Assembly (NCBI RefSeq): GCF_029379315.1 | Contig: NZ_JAQYWQ010000023.1 | Span: 1 to 62,686 of the forward strand | Source: Nostoc sp. S13 | Lineage (GTDB): Bacteria > Cyanobacteriota > Cyanobacteriia > Cyanobacteriales > Nostocaceae | Direction of reading: 5' to 3' | Length of the DNA: 62,686 nt | Shown here: piece after piece, positions 35,597 through 44,160 of the stretch | Position numbering within the stretch: position 1 is the stretch's first letter | Layout: each line of letters opens with the position of its first letter | Translations under genes and position numbers: made by a program | Notes under the pieces: generated by a model | Seen by the model: only the letters and a program-made list of their open reading frames with translations | Databases searched by the model: none | What the model was told of the DNA's origin: nothing

Positions 35597-35955
35597 ACAA
35601 TGCTTGCATCATTTCTCGTTTTTATTCTCCCACCAACTGGGACGCTTCAGATGACGCATTAGATGGGGAGGGATAAATGCTCAAATATCGGCAGATACTC
35701 CCTGACTCCCTGATGTATCGCAAGTGGTGGGAAATGCGTAAGCGTAGGTTGTCGTAGACATCGCCTACCCGCCTGGCAATGAATTCTAAGGCTAATAGCA
35801 AAAGTCATCTCAAGCTGACTGGAAGATTTTTAACCATTGTGGAAATAGTATTTAGATGCCAAGGAACCCAAAATTCTCTCACCTACAGTTTGGAGAAAGT
35901 AATTTCTGACATTTCCCCTACTCAAATAAAGACTGTATATTTTGAGATAGATGCC
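35597..35955. other. Gap upstream of the conflict cassette
   Basis: Divergent region between the PsbP-like gene and the cassette starting near 35956. It contains a small dispersed repeat-like stretch (GCGTAGGTTGTCGTAGACAT, about 35741-35760). A frame open from 35779 has no protein-like character before residue 60. The promoter of the cassette must lie here, but no convincing -10/-35 pair was identified. Confidence 0.5.
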
Positions 35956-36147
35956 ATGACAACTAATTTACCTATGAAATTCTCATACTTGCCCAACAGT
36001 TTGCCATTAGATGGTGCTGTCCGCATTGAGCTAGTAGAAGGAGTGCCGATATTTCGAGCTTCGAGTTTAGTACAGGGGCGAATTGAAGCCTTATTAACTA
36101 AACAAAAAGAATCTGTACTTACTTACGAGTCTATCGATTTCATATGA
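35956..36147 (+). CDS. Short conserved ORF heading the cassette
   Basis: 63 residues from ATG 35956. The core SLPLDGAVRIELVEGVPIFR followed by a short helix (VQGRIEALLTKQKES) matches a small cyanobacterial protein type that I remember as about 80-95 residues with a longer Glu/Asp-rich C-terminus. Here it stops early (TYESIDFI), so it may be truncated. Its TGA overlaps the ATG of the CHAT gene (ATGA), indicating translational coupling. Possibly an antitoxin-like or regulatory component; unknown. Confidence 0.5.
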   Translation: MTTNLPMKFSYLPNSLPLDGAVRIELVEGVPIFRASSLVQGRIEALLTKQKESVLTYESIDFI

Positions 36148-36983
36148 GTATTAATGGTATCCCGATGAAAACCATTTTGATTCTGACAGCAAATCCTAAA
36201 GGTACAACTTCGCTGCGATTAGATCAGGAAGTGCGCGACATTAGTGAAAGTTTGCGGCGATCGCAACACCGCGATCGCTTTGCTTTGGTGCAACGGTGGG
36301 CAGTTCGTCCAAGAGATGTTCAACGTGCGATTTTAGAGGTGAATCCTGAGATAGTTCACTTTTCGGGACATGGTAGCGGGGAAGATGGTCTTGTTTTTGA
36401 GGATGAAGTTGGAAAAACTAAGTTTGTTGATGCTGAATCATTAGCAGGTTTGTTTGAACTAGTTGCCTCGGAGATAGAGTGTGTAATTTTGAACGCCTGT
36501 TACTCCGAGATTCAGGCAGAAGCAATTGCTCAGCATATTTCCTACGTAATTGGTATGAATCAGCCTATTGGGGATAATGCTGCTCTCGAATTTGCTTTTG
36601 GGTTTTACGATGCTTTAGGTGGGGGACGTGACTTTGAGTTTGCTTACAAGTGGGGGCGTAATTCTATCCGTATGGCAGGAATTCCGGCACATTTAACTCC
36701 CGTATTAAAGAAAAGTCCGAAATTATCTGCTACTGTCAAATATATAACATCTAAACATAGCAACTTGGATAGCTGGCAACGTCGTCAGTTAGAAAAAGAG
36801 CGTGAAGGATTACAGCAACAATACGACTTATTCAATGAAAAACTACGACGTTTAAGAAATACTATAGCGATTGAGACGGACGAAGCTGTTTGTTTTAAGT
36901 TAGAAAAACAGATTGAACGGACTCAATTAGAATGCAAGCGTCTTGATGAACAGCTTGAAATTATAAACAATAAACTTCAGTGA
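36144..36983 (+). CDS. CHAT-domain protease-like effector with coiled-coil tail
   Basis: 279 residues. The N-terminal part (8-190) is a CHAT (caspase HetF-associated) domain: MKTILILTANPKGTTSLRLD, EIVHFSGHGSGEDGL with candidate catalytic His76, and CVILNACYSE with candidate Cys119. FAFGFYDALGGGRDFEFAYK is also typical. Residues 205-279 are a charged coiled coil (LQQQYDLFNEKLRRLRNTIA-IETD...KLEKQIE) related to the N-terminus of the next protein. Start at 36144 overlaps the upstream stop by 4 bp; the second Met (36165) is where most CHAT proteins begin. Predicted to be a cysteine peptidase released or activated by the neighbouring NTPase module. Confidence 0.88.
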   Translation: MSINGIPMKTILILTANPKGTTSLRLDQEVRDISESLRRSQHRDRFALVQRWAVRPRDVQRAILEVNPEIVHFSGHGSGEDGLVFEDEVGKTKFVDAESLAGLFELVASEIECVILNACYSEIQAEAIAQHISYVIGMNQPIGDNAALEFAFGFYDALGGGRDFEFAYKWGRNSIRMAGIPAHLTPVLKKSPKLSATVKYITSKHSNLDSWQRRQLEKEREGLQQQYDLFNEKLRRLRNTIAIETDEAVCFKLEKQIERTQLECKRLDEQLEIINNKLQ

Positions 36984-37031
36984 ATATAAATTGAATCAGA
37001 CGGATAGTAATAGCTATTTATTAAAAGTTCG

Positions 37032-37997
37032 ATGCTTTCTAATCAAAATTTTGACAATAATCTTGAAGGATTACAGCATGATTACAGCATATTAATAGAA
37101 AAGATAAATAGATTAGGTAGCGCTCTAGCAATTGAAACGGATGTAACTAGAAGTCTCCAATATGAACAGTTACTTAAACAAGCAAAGGAAAAGCGAGAGG
37201 AACTTGATTGGCAAATTCGTCAAATCAAGAATCAGCAACTCTATTACCTGCTACAGAGATTAGACTACACAGAGCAAGAACAGCTATTTTCGAGATTTAT
37301 TAGAAGGCAACAAATAGCAGCGTTTATGATTCACGGCTGTTCTCAAGATTATGGACAACATTGGTTAGCTAATCGATTACTTAAAGAAATTCGTAGAGTT
37401 TCAGATAGACCCGTATTGGTTGACCTCGACTGTCTTGTTTATAATCCAAATTCTCAAACAATGTGGAGGGAATTAGGTCGCCACTTTGGAGAAATTAAAG
37501 ATTCTCCAGATTTAATTGCGGAGAAAGTATTTAAGTCGTGGACAACTAAAAATATTTACATTGTCGTTGATAATGTGGAATTCATGGGTGAACAGCTATT
37601 ACAGGAACTAATACAGGAATTTTGGTTGCCACTTGCTACTAAAGCTCAAAGTGTTGCCTCCCAGACTAACTTCAAATTACTAATGTTTTTAATAGATAAC
37701 GAAAGCTTTGTTGAAAGCCAAAGCTGGAACGTTTCGTTTGCTGAAATTTTTGAGCAAACTTGGAGTTGTTATATACCTGTCAAACTACCTATATTAAAAC
37801 TTTTTTCTGATACTGCTTTGCGAGATTGGATTAATCGTGAATTTGTTTACTTGCCAGATCAACTAGTAGAAAATATAGATCAAGTAATACAAACAATTCT
37901 AAAAAACAGTGAGGCTGGTATGCCAATACCAGCATTTCGGGAAATATGTAATTTATGTGAATGTGAATGGCTTGAGGAATGGTTAAAAATTTGTTGA
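37032..37997 (+). CDS. iSTAND-like protein with degenerate P-loop
   Basis: 321 residues. Residues 8-68 form a coiled coil (LEGLQHDYSILIEKINRLGS-ALAIETD) that aligns with the CHAT C-terminus. The rest (70-321) resembles a STAND NTPase core: YTEQEQLFSRFIRRQQIAAF then MIHGCSQDYGQHWLANRLL, where a Walker A would be. The GxxxxGK[S/T] is absent (HGCSQDYGQHW), so it should not bind ATP normally. NIYIVVDNVEF occupies the Walker B position. It fits the inactive-STAND component of MoxR/vWA conflict systems and overlaps the MoxR gene by 19 bp. Likely the adaptor between effector and ATPase. Confidence 0.8.
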   Translation: MLSNQNFDNNLEGLQHDYSILIEKINRLGSALAIETDVTRSLQYEQLLKQAKEKREELDWQIRQIKNQQLYYLLQRLDYTEQEQLFSRFIRRQQIAAFMIHGCSQDYGQHWLANRLLKEIRRVSDRPVLVDLDCLVYNPNSQTMWRELGRHFGEIKDSPDLIAEKVFKSWTTKNIYIVVDNVEFMGEQLLQELIQEFWLPLATKAQSVASQTNFKLLMFLIDNESFVESQSWNVSFAEIFEQTWSCYIPVKLPILKLFSDTALRDWINREFVYLPDQLVENIDQVIQTILKNSEAGMPIPAFREICNLCECEWLEEWLKIC

Positions 37998-38902
37998 GCA
38001 ATCATGTATCTGAATATACAGGCTTAGTCCAGCCTGAGCCAGGAGAATGCGACCCTCAGACAGGTCAACTGTTATATCCCTATTTACCTGATTCTGAATT
38101 AGTAGAGGCAGTTAATCTTGCGATATGCTTGCAACGTCCTTTGCTGCTAAAAGGAGAACCTGGATGCGGTAAAAGCCAGTTAGCTAGAGCAGTTGCTTAT
38201 GAATTAGGACTTGATTTAAAAGCCTGGTATATAAAATCTACAAGTCGAGCAAAAGATGGTTTATATAACTACGATGCTGTTGGACGTTTACGGGATGCTC
38301 AACTTGCAGCTTCTAATAGCCTAACGCCAGAGGAAAAACAACGAATTAATCAACCTTCAACATACATCACCTGGGGAGCATTAGGAGAAGCATTTCTTTC
38401 TGAAAAACCTACAGTAGTTTTAATAGATGAAATTGATAAGGCTGATATTGACTTTCCAAATGATTTACTACTGGAGTTAGATCAGCTTTGTTTTGTTGTT
38501 GACGAAACTCGCCAGATGATTAAGGCAAATATTCCCCCTATTGTCTTTATTACTAGTAATGACGAAAAAGACTTACCTGACGCATTTCTACGACGTTGTT
38601 TATTTCATTACGTTGATTTTCCGAATCAAGAAAGACTGCTTTCTATCATCAATGCTCGCTTTCCTGCGGAATCAGAAGCATTAGTAAGAAAAGCTATAGA
38701 CCGCTTTTTGGAATTACGTGAAGAAATGCAGAAAGACAAAGGTGAGGCTGGAAAAAAAGTTACCACTAGCGAATTAATTGACTGGCTTTATGTGCTTCGT
38801 CGATATCCTCAAGATGAGATTTTGGCGAAATTGTCAGGTAAAATTCCATTTGCAGGTGTCTTACTGAAAAATTGGGATGACCATAAACGTTATCTCAAAT
38901 AA
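37979..38902 (+). CDS. MoxR-family AAA+ ATPase
   Basis: 307 residues. AAA+ motifs complete: Walker A LLLKGEPGCGKSQLAR (59-66), Walker B VVLIDEIDKAD (146-153), sensor 1 ITSNDEKDLPD (192-194) and arginine finger DAFLRRC (201-207). MoxR ATPases act as chaperone-like remodelers that pair with vWA proteins, as encoded next door. The gene starts inside the end of the iSTAND gene (19-bp overlap), giving tight coupling. It is the only intact NTPase of the cassette, so it should be the energy source or timer. No membrane segment. Confidence 0.93.
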   Translation: MVKNLLSNHVSEYTGLVQPEPGECDPQTGQLLYPYLPDSELVEAVNLAICLQRPLLLKGEPGCGKSQLARAVAYELGLDLKAWYIKSTSRAKDGLYNYDAVGRLRDAQLAASNSLTPEEKQRINQPSTYITWGALGEAFLSEKPTVVLIDEIDKADIDFPNDLLLELDQLCFVVDETRQMIKANIPPIVFITSNDEKDLPDAFLRRCLFHYVDFPNQERLLSIINARFPAESEALVRKAIDRFLELREEMQKDKGEAGKKVTTSELIDWLYVLRRYPQDEILAKLSGKIPFAGVLLKNWDDHKRYLK

Positions 38903-38959
38903 TTCTCTTAGCTATTTATAAGTTCCAGCCTCTGAGCCTTATTTTTGAGTTTCTCCTAA

Positions 38960-40651
38960 ATGGATAATCTTCCTCTCCTAGAACTATTTACTCAATTACG
39001 CAAAGCTGGATTACCGCTTGGAGTAGATGATTATCAAGCAGTTTTAAAGGCATTGCAAGCAGGTTATGGCATTGAAAACAAAGCTGCCTTAGCTAGATTA
39101 TGCCGTACTCTATGGGTTAAATCGAAACAAGATAAACAATTATTTGATTATCATTTTGAAAAAATTATTTTTCCTAATATTGAGTCAATTAACCCTTCCA
39201 TACTGCTCACTTCGTCTACTTTAATCTTTGAAAAATCTCCAAAAGAAAATACTCCTGAAGAAGGGCATAAATCCTTCCAAATTTATAAGTATTTGATTTT
39301 ACTGCGGGATTATGTAATTCCAGTAGGAATTTTTATTCTTATATTCGGAATTGCTGTCAGAGTTTGGCATTCAAATCACGTCCCTATCTTTACTAGCAGA
39401 CCTGAGACGCAGATCGAAAAAGGAAACCCTTACAAATATATTATCAAGGCTCATGATGTTGATAAAGGTGATATTGTCACAATAGAGGCGGTACGCTACC
39501 CTTCGTGGTTAACTTTTAAAAATGATCAAAACGGAACAGCTACACTATCTGGTATTGAAGGAAACAATGTTGGTAATTGCAAAGATGAAACAGCAGTTTC
39601 ATCAGATGGAAAATCACCTCAAAAGAAACCAAAAAGTTATTCTGTAGAGCTTCGAGTAACCGATAACCACGGCGCTATGATGTCGCAGAATTTCGAGATT
39701 AAGGTAGATAGCGATGTCAAAGAAACTTCAATCTTGCTTTTTATACTAGAATCACCATCCTTTATGGGTTTTGCTATTACTCTCGCCATTGCCTGTATTA
39801 TTTTATTAAGGGAAAATACAGAACCTAATGCTGTTCAAAACTCCCTACCTTCTGAGCCAGAAAATATAACGCCAGAGAAAAGTTCATCTGAAGCTTTAGG
39901 AAATACAAACAACGAGAAAAAAGTACTAGAAGCTCAACAAAAAACTTCCCAAGCAGAAACTGTAAAACCTCTCAACCGCTTTATTCAAATAACTGAATAT
40001 CCTCCACTAACCCGTCGCCAAATGAAACAGAGTTGGCGTTATCTACGCCGTATGCTTCGAGAAGGAGTACCAACAGAACTTGATGTCGAGGCAACAATTG
40101 AGCAGATTAGCAGACAGGGAGTATTGGTTGAACCTGTGATTGTGCCGCGTCGTGTGAACCGGAGTAAGCTGTTGCTGTTTATCGATCAAGATGGTTCGAT
40201 GATGCCATTTCAAAATTTATCGCACCAATTAGCAGAAACTGCCATCCGAGGCGGACGTTTGGAAGATACAAATATTTATTACTTCCATAATTGTCCAATT
40301 GATTACCTTTACCGCGATCGCTACTATCAAATGCCAGAAAAAATTGACGATATTTTAAACAGCCTGCGTTTTCCCTATACTTCTGCCTTGATATTTAGCG
40401 ATGCCGGTGCTGCCAGAGGTGGGTTAAACCCAGAGCGAAGGGAAGTAACTGCACAGTTTTTAGAGCAACTCAGACAGCAGGTTCGTCATATTGCTTGGCT
40501 CAATCCAATGCCTCGTTATCGTTGGTTTGGCACTACCGCAGGTGAAATTGCTCGATTGGTGGCGATGTTTGAATTAAGTCGCCAAGGCTTATATAGTGCG
40601 ATTTCTGTCCTACGCGGTCAATCTGGACATTTTGGGGTATCGAAACTTTGA
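38960..40651 (+). CDS. Membrane vWA protein with Ig/cadherin-like domain
   Basis: 563 residues with an unusual architecture. Residues 1-75: helical domain of the SAV_2336 N-terminal type (PLLELFTQLRKAGLPLGVDD). About 117-136: membrane span. About 140-250: a beta-rich domain resembling dystroglycan-type cadherin/He_PIG Ig domains (RYPSWLTFKNDQNGTATLSG, YSVELRVTDNHGAM). About 257-284: second span. Then a polar linker and a vWA-like domain (about 345-563) with a variant MIDAS, LLLFIDQDGSMMPF, and SALIFSDAGAARGG. Topology predicts both termini inside and the Ig domain in the periplasm. Usual vWA partners of MoxR in these systems are soluble, so this one could sense the envelope. Confidence 0.87.
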   Translation: MDNLPLLELFTQLRKAGLPLGVDDYQAVLKALQAGYGIENKAALARLCRTLWVKSKQDKQLFDYHFEKIIFPNIESINPSILLTSSTLIFEKSPKENTPEEGHKSFQIYKYLILLRDYVIPVGIFILIFGIAVRVWHSNHVPIFTSRPETQIEKGNPYKYIIKAHDVDKGDIVTIEAVRYPSWLTFKNDQNGTATLSGIEGNNVGNCKDETAVSSDGKSPQKKPKSYSVELRVTDNHGAMMSQNFEIKVDSDVKETSILLFILESPSFMGFAITLAIACIILLRENTEPNAVQNSLPSEPENITPEKSSSEALGNTNNEKKVLEAQQKTSQAETVKPLNRFIQITEYPPLTRRQMKQSWRYLRRMLREGVPTELDVEATIEQISRQGVLVEPVIVPRRVNRSKLLLFIDQDGSMMPFQNLSHQLAETAIRGGRLEDTNIYYFHNCPIDYLYRDRYYQMPEKIDDILNSLRFPYTSALIFSDAGAARGGLNPERREVTAQFLEQLRQQVRHIAWLNPMPRYRWFGTTAGEIARLVAMFELSRQGLYSAISVLRGQSGHFGVSKL

Positions 40652-40666
40652 AAATAAATTGGTTGT

Positions 40667-42985
40667 ATGACAGTTACCTCTAGCCTAAAACCCGGTATTG
40701 CTGCTCGACGGATTGCGTCTTTTGAAAAACGCTTTGGTCAAGCACATCTCCTGCTGGCATATCACGCTGCTTTGCCGTTGGTACTTACCTCGGATCTACT
40801 TTACTCTTTGTGGATTAACTTTCGGCAGGATATCCGTGGTCAAGCCCTAAATATTCCTTGGTTTGCTGTAGCCGATTTGTTACTTTCAAGCCTATGTAAC
40901 GAAGTTGGGTATGAACTATACCAGATGGACGCAACGGTGCGAAGCGAGTTGCTAAATCGTCTGCAAGAAGATGATTGTTTTGGTCAAACACGAATTGAAG
41001 AGTTATCAAATTTCTTACTAGACCACATTCGTCAACATTTGCAGAGTGACGAGCCTTATATTCAAAATTTTGCAAAAGCGCAGCGATGGGCAGCATTAGC
41101 CTACACTCGTCCCCACAAAACCACCTACGAGTTAGCATTAACGTTTTCTCAGCTAAATTTTGATAATCCGGCTGAAATTCTACGTATGTTGTCTTTGTTG
41201 GAGAATTTAGCATTGTCACTGCCTGAGTTTCAATCTTTGTTAACGTATGCTCGCGGTATAGCAGCTTTTGTGCGTGGAAATATTGAAGTAGCAACCGCGC
41301 ATTTGAAGGAATTGGTGGGTGCAGATAACCAAATCCGAATTGCAGGTGTAAGGTTGCCCACTCCCACACCTGTCCAATCAAGGTTAAATGCATTGCGTTC
41401 GGAACGCACTCTTAATTTCAGCCGTGCGAATTTGCAGGGTAAATCTTTTAAAGGGCAAGATTTAACGGGTGCAGATTTTAGCTATTCAAATATTCGAGGT
41501 GCAGATTTTACCGATGCTATTCTTGTTGGTACTAACTTTACACATACCACCGCAGGACTGCAAAGTTATCGAGAAATGTGGTTAATATTTTGCTCAATGC
41601 TGTTATCGCTCTCATCAGGCATTGGCGCAATCATTATGGGGTATTACCTACAAACCTTTCTCATAACTCCTATTAACGAAGCAACTTACATTTTTGCTAT
41701 AAGTGCGCTTCTACTGTTTGCGGTTATCTGTGTTGTAATCCTCCGTCAAGGTATTGAGACAAGCTTAGGATCTGTCACTTTAGTTGTAACAGGTACCTCA
41801 GCTCTAGGTGCAGCCATAGGATTACCCTCTATTTGGGATTGGGTTACAAAGACAATTTTAGCAATAGCTGGAATTATAGCCTTGATGATTGGTTGTAGTA
41901 GTGCTAGGTTAGGAGCTTTAAGTTTTCTTGGGAAATGGGGTACTCGCTTGACTATAACTTCAGGCGTGTTTGTTGGATTTTTTGGTTGGTTAATAATATT
42001 CGGTTTCAAAAATTCTACAACGAAAATCTCTGGTGTCCCTGATGCTAAATTTAAGGCATGGCTTGAGTCCGTATTCAGTTCAAAAGGTTTTGATCTGAAT
42101 AGAGACATTGTTTTGGCTATTATTTGTGTTCTAGTTGCAGCTGTGGGTTTGATTCTGGCTGAAGCTGTAGGAATAGCTTTAGGTAAGATTGTCAATAAAG
42201 CATTGGCTTTAACAGTAGGCTTATGTTGGATTCCAATTTGGTTTTTGTTTTTAATCCTGAATCAACAAACAGAACTTAATTCTGCTGGGAGTGCGCTGAT
42301 ACTTACAAGCATTGCTGGACTAGGTGTATACGTAGGTTGGCAAGCCATCAACGGAAATGAGAAATATACTTTCGTTGTGAATGCTGCCGTTGCTGCTACG
42401 AGTTTTTGGATGAAGGGTACAAGTTTTCGAGGGGCTAATCTAACTGATGCCAATTTTTCTGAGGCAAAGGTTAAAAGCGTAGATTTTAGTGATGCTAACC
42501 TTACACGTACTTCATGGTTTCATACGAAAGAACTCGAACTTGCCTATGTTAGAGAAAGTTATTTTAAGTCTTCACAAATAAGACAATTAATAATAACAGG
42601 CTTGGGACAGGACAAAAACTTCGATGACCTATCCCTGCGCGGTCTAAACTTATCTGGTACTAATTTGGCAGATGCGAGTTTTATTGGTACAGACCTAAGT
42701 TACGCTAATTTGCAAGATGCTAATCTCTCTGGAGCAAAGCTCGTCAAAACTCAACTCGAACAAACAAATTTAACTGGTGCTTGTTTAACTGGCGCTTATA
42801 TTCCAGACTGTAATATTATAAGTTCAACTAAGCTTGACGGGGTAGAGTGCGATTATATTTATACACAATTGGAGACACCAGATAATCCCAATCCTCTTCG
42901 TTATCCTAGAGATTATGGTGAGATATTTGAACCTGGTGAATTTGCTGATTTTGTTTATTATATGCAATCTCTACATAACAGATGA
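40667..42985 (+). CDS. Polytopic membrane protein with pentapeptide repeats
   Basis: 772 residues. Residues 1-240 are a helical domain (ARRIASFEKRFGQAHLLLAY; VADLLLSSLCNEVGYELYQM) of the kind found at the N-terminus of cyanobacterial proteins fused to WD40 or SUMF1-like domains beside MoxR/vWA genes. A short pentapeptide block follows (245-285), then about eight membrane spans (295-575), then two further pentapeptide blocks (585-620 and 655-725, DLSYANLQDANLSGAKL). Starts 16 bp after the vWA gene. In the ternary systems this slot is occupied by the vWA-MoxR-associated protein; here it is membrane-embedded. Function unknown; its end overlaps the convergent gene by 15 bp. Confidence 0.8.
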   Translation: MTVTSSLKPGIAARRIASFEKRFGQAHLLLAYHAALPLVLTSDLLYSLWINFRQDIRGQALNIPWFAVADLLLSSLCNEVGYELYQMDATVRSELLNRLQEDDCFGQTRIEELSNFLLDHIRQHLQSDEPYIQNFAKAQRWAALAYTRPHKTTYELALTFSQLNFDNPAEILRMLSLLENLALSLPEFQSLLTYARGIAAFVRGNIEVATAHLKELVGADNQIRIAGVRLPTPTPVQSRLNALRSERTLNFSRANLQGKSFKGQDLTGADFSYSNIRGADFTDAILVGTNFTHTTAGLQSYREMWLIFCSMLLSLSSGIGAIIMGYYLQTFLITPINEATYIFAISALLLFAVICVVILRQGIETSLGSVTLVVTGTSALGAAIGLPSIWDWVTKTILAIAGIIALMIGCSSARLGALSFLGKWGTRLTITSGVFVGFFGWLIIFGFKNSTTKISGVPDAKFKAWLESVFSSKGFDLNRDIVLAIICVLVAAVGLILAEAVGIALGKIVNKALALTVGLCWIPIWFLFLILNQQTELNSAGSALILTSIAGLGVYVGWQAINGNEKYTFVVNAAVAATSFWMKGTSFRGANLTDANFSEAKVKSVDFSDANLTRTSWFHTKELELAYVRESYFKSSQIRQLIITGLGQDKNFDDLSLRGLNLSGTNLADASFIGTDLSYANLQDANLSGAKLVKTQLEQTNLTGACLTGAYIPDCNIISSTKLDGVECDYIYTQLETPDNPNPLRYPRDYGEIFEPGEFADFVYYMQSLHNR

Positions 42986-43675
42986 ACCTAATTTTCTTTT
43001 ATCTCTAGCTAATAATCTAACAAACATTAATGTCACGAATACTTTAGATAATGGTCTATATATGAAGTAATAAATAGGTATTTGGAAGAAATTATTAACA
43101 ATAAATGCCGCATTAGTGGCGGATAGTGCATCACTATTAACTTCCCAAACTGAAACTCCAAATATGGATGCAGTAATTAAGCTACCGATAAAATTTAATA
43201 TTTGCTGGATGATATTTATTATTAATAAATTCCCAAAAATTCGCCACCCATAACCTTTTGTTAATAACCAACATCGTTGTACTGCATCTGGTGCTGGATA
43301 GTTTTTAATGATAATTAAATAGTCCCCAAAGTATAAACGAGGGAAGAAGAATAATAGCAATAAAACTTGGAAAATCTCGAAAATAAGGATTTCCGAAAAC
43401 TTCTCAGTCGCTTTTTGCAGGGCTTGATAAATAGTGACTTCTTCTTGATTTAATTTTTTATATGCAAAAAATATTAGCGCTACATTAAAAATAGTACCTA
43501 TAGATAAAAAATATAAATTCGCTAGTACAGTAAACCATATTTTAGGAATTACAAATTGCAATAAAGAAAATATGAATCCAGGAATTATAAAGACAAGTAG
43601 TGAAGTATAAATTGGTATAACTGATATTAATGAATCCCGCAGCAAGCGAATAGGGGTGATTGATTGAGTGAGCAT
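42971..43675 (-). CDS. Integral membrane protein of unknown function
   Basis: 234 residues with about five to six hydrophobic segments (about 17-45, 50-75, 95-120, 145-185, 195-225) and a charged loop near 75-92. It resembles the DUF975/glycerophosphodiesterase membrane-domain type of six-helix proteins, but no motif proves this. It converges on the conflict cassette with a 15-bp overlap and so is not part of that operon. Confidence 0.6.
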   Translation of the reverse strand: MLTQSITPIRLLRDSLISVIPIYTSLLVFIIPGFIFSLLQFVIPKIWFTVLANLYFLSIGTIFNVALIFFAYKKLNQEEVTIYQALQKATEKFSEILIFEIFQVLLLLFFFPRLYFGDYLIIIKNYPAPDAVQRCWLLTKGYGWRIFGNLLIINIIQQILNFIGSLITASIFGVSVWEVNSDALSATNAAFIVNNFFQIPIYYFIYRPLSKVFVTLMFVRLLARDKRKLGSSVM

Positions 43676-43744
43676 GAGTTCAATATTTACTTGTTAAAAC
43701 TATTCACAAAGTCCTTTGAAAATGTGTTGAAACCTACAAAAACT

Positions 43745-43990
43745 TCATGAAGACTTGCGCTTGCCCACCCGTTGAGCCAGCTTGCTGCTAAGTTCCGCCT
43801 GATACTGTTTGCGGTTGTCATCGTAAATCATCACAGTTCTGGGGTCGGCGTGGCGGCTGAGACTTTGCACTTTGCGGTAGTCCTCATTTGATACCTCAAG
43901 GCTGTCAGTAATGCCGCTGTGACGGATTTTGTGAGGGGTCATGTGTTTGGAAATGCCAGCCGCGATGTTATTTCTCTTTTTCTGTCCACT
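43745..43990 (-). pseudogene. Tyrosine recombinase (integrase) C-terminal remnant
   Basis: The minus strand reads GQKKRNNIAAGISKHMTPHK, IRHSGITDSLEVSNEDYRKV and QSLSRHADPRTVMIYDDNRK. This carries the box II Arg (HKIRHSGIT), the LSRHAD His and the catalytic Tyr (MIYDD). Everything N-terminal is missing: the frame meets a stop just before the MITE at 44020. A longer integrase gene was presumably cut away; the intact catalytic end argues for recent loss or a displaced mobile element. Confidence 0.85.
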
Positions 43991-44019
43991 TCCGCAATTA
44001 AGGTTAATCCTACATCAAA

Positions 44020-44160
44020 TAGACCTATCCACAAATAAACCTCAAAATAGCTGAAACCCTTACATAGCTGACTTTTTAGCTTATATAAAACAGGAACCTC
44101 TAAAACCCTCTCCAGAGCTAGGTTTCAGCCAAATAAAGTTCTCATTTCCGGATAAGTCTA
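44020..44160. mobile_element. 141-bp MITE, copy 2
   Basis: Same 141-bp element as at 9083 and 51400. By eye it differs from copy 1 at two positions: T-to-C in the left terminal repeat (TAGACCTATCC) and G-to-A in TAGCTGACTTT. TA flanks both ends. It lies 30 bp beyond the integrase remnant. Confidence 0.9.

Noticed and set aside
35779..35955. 59-residue N-terminal extension of the small ORF before CHAT
   Set aside because: Composition is not protein-like and the conserved core begins after ATG 35956.
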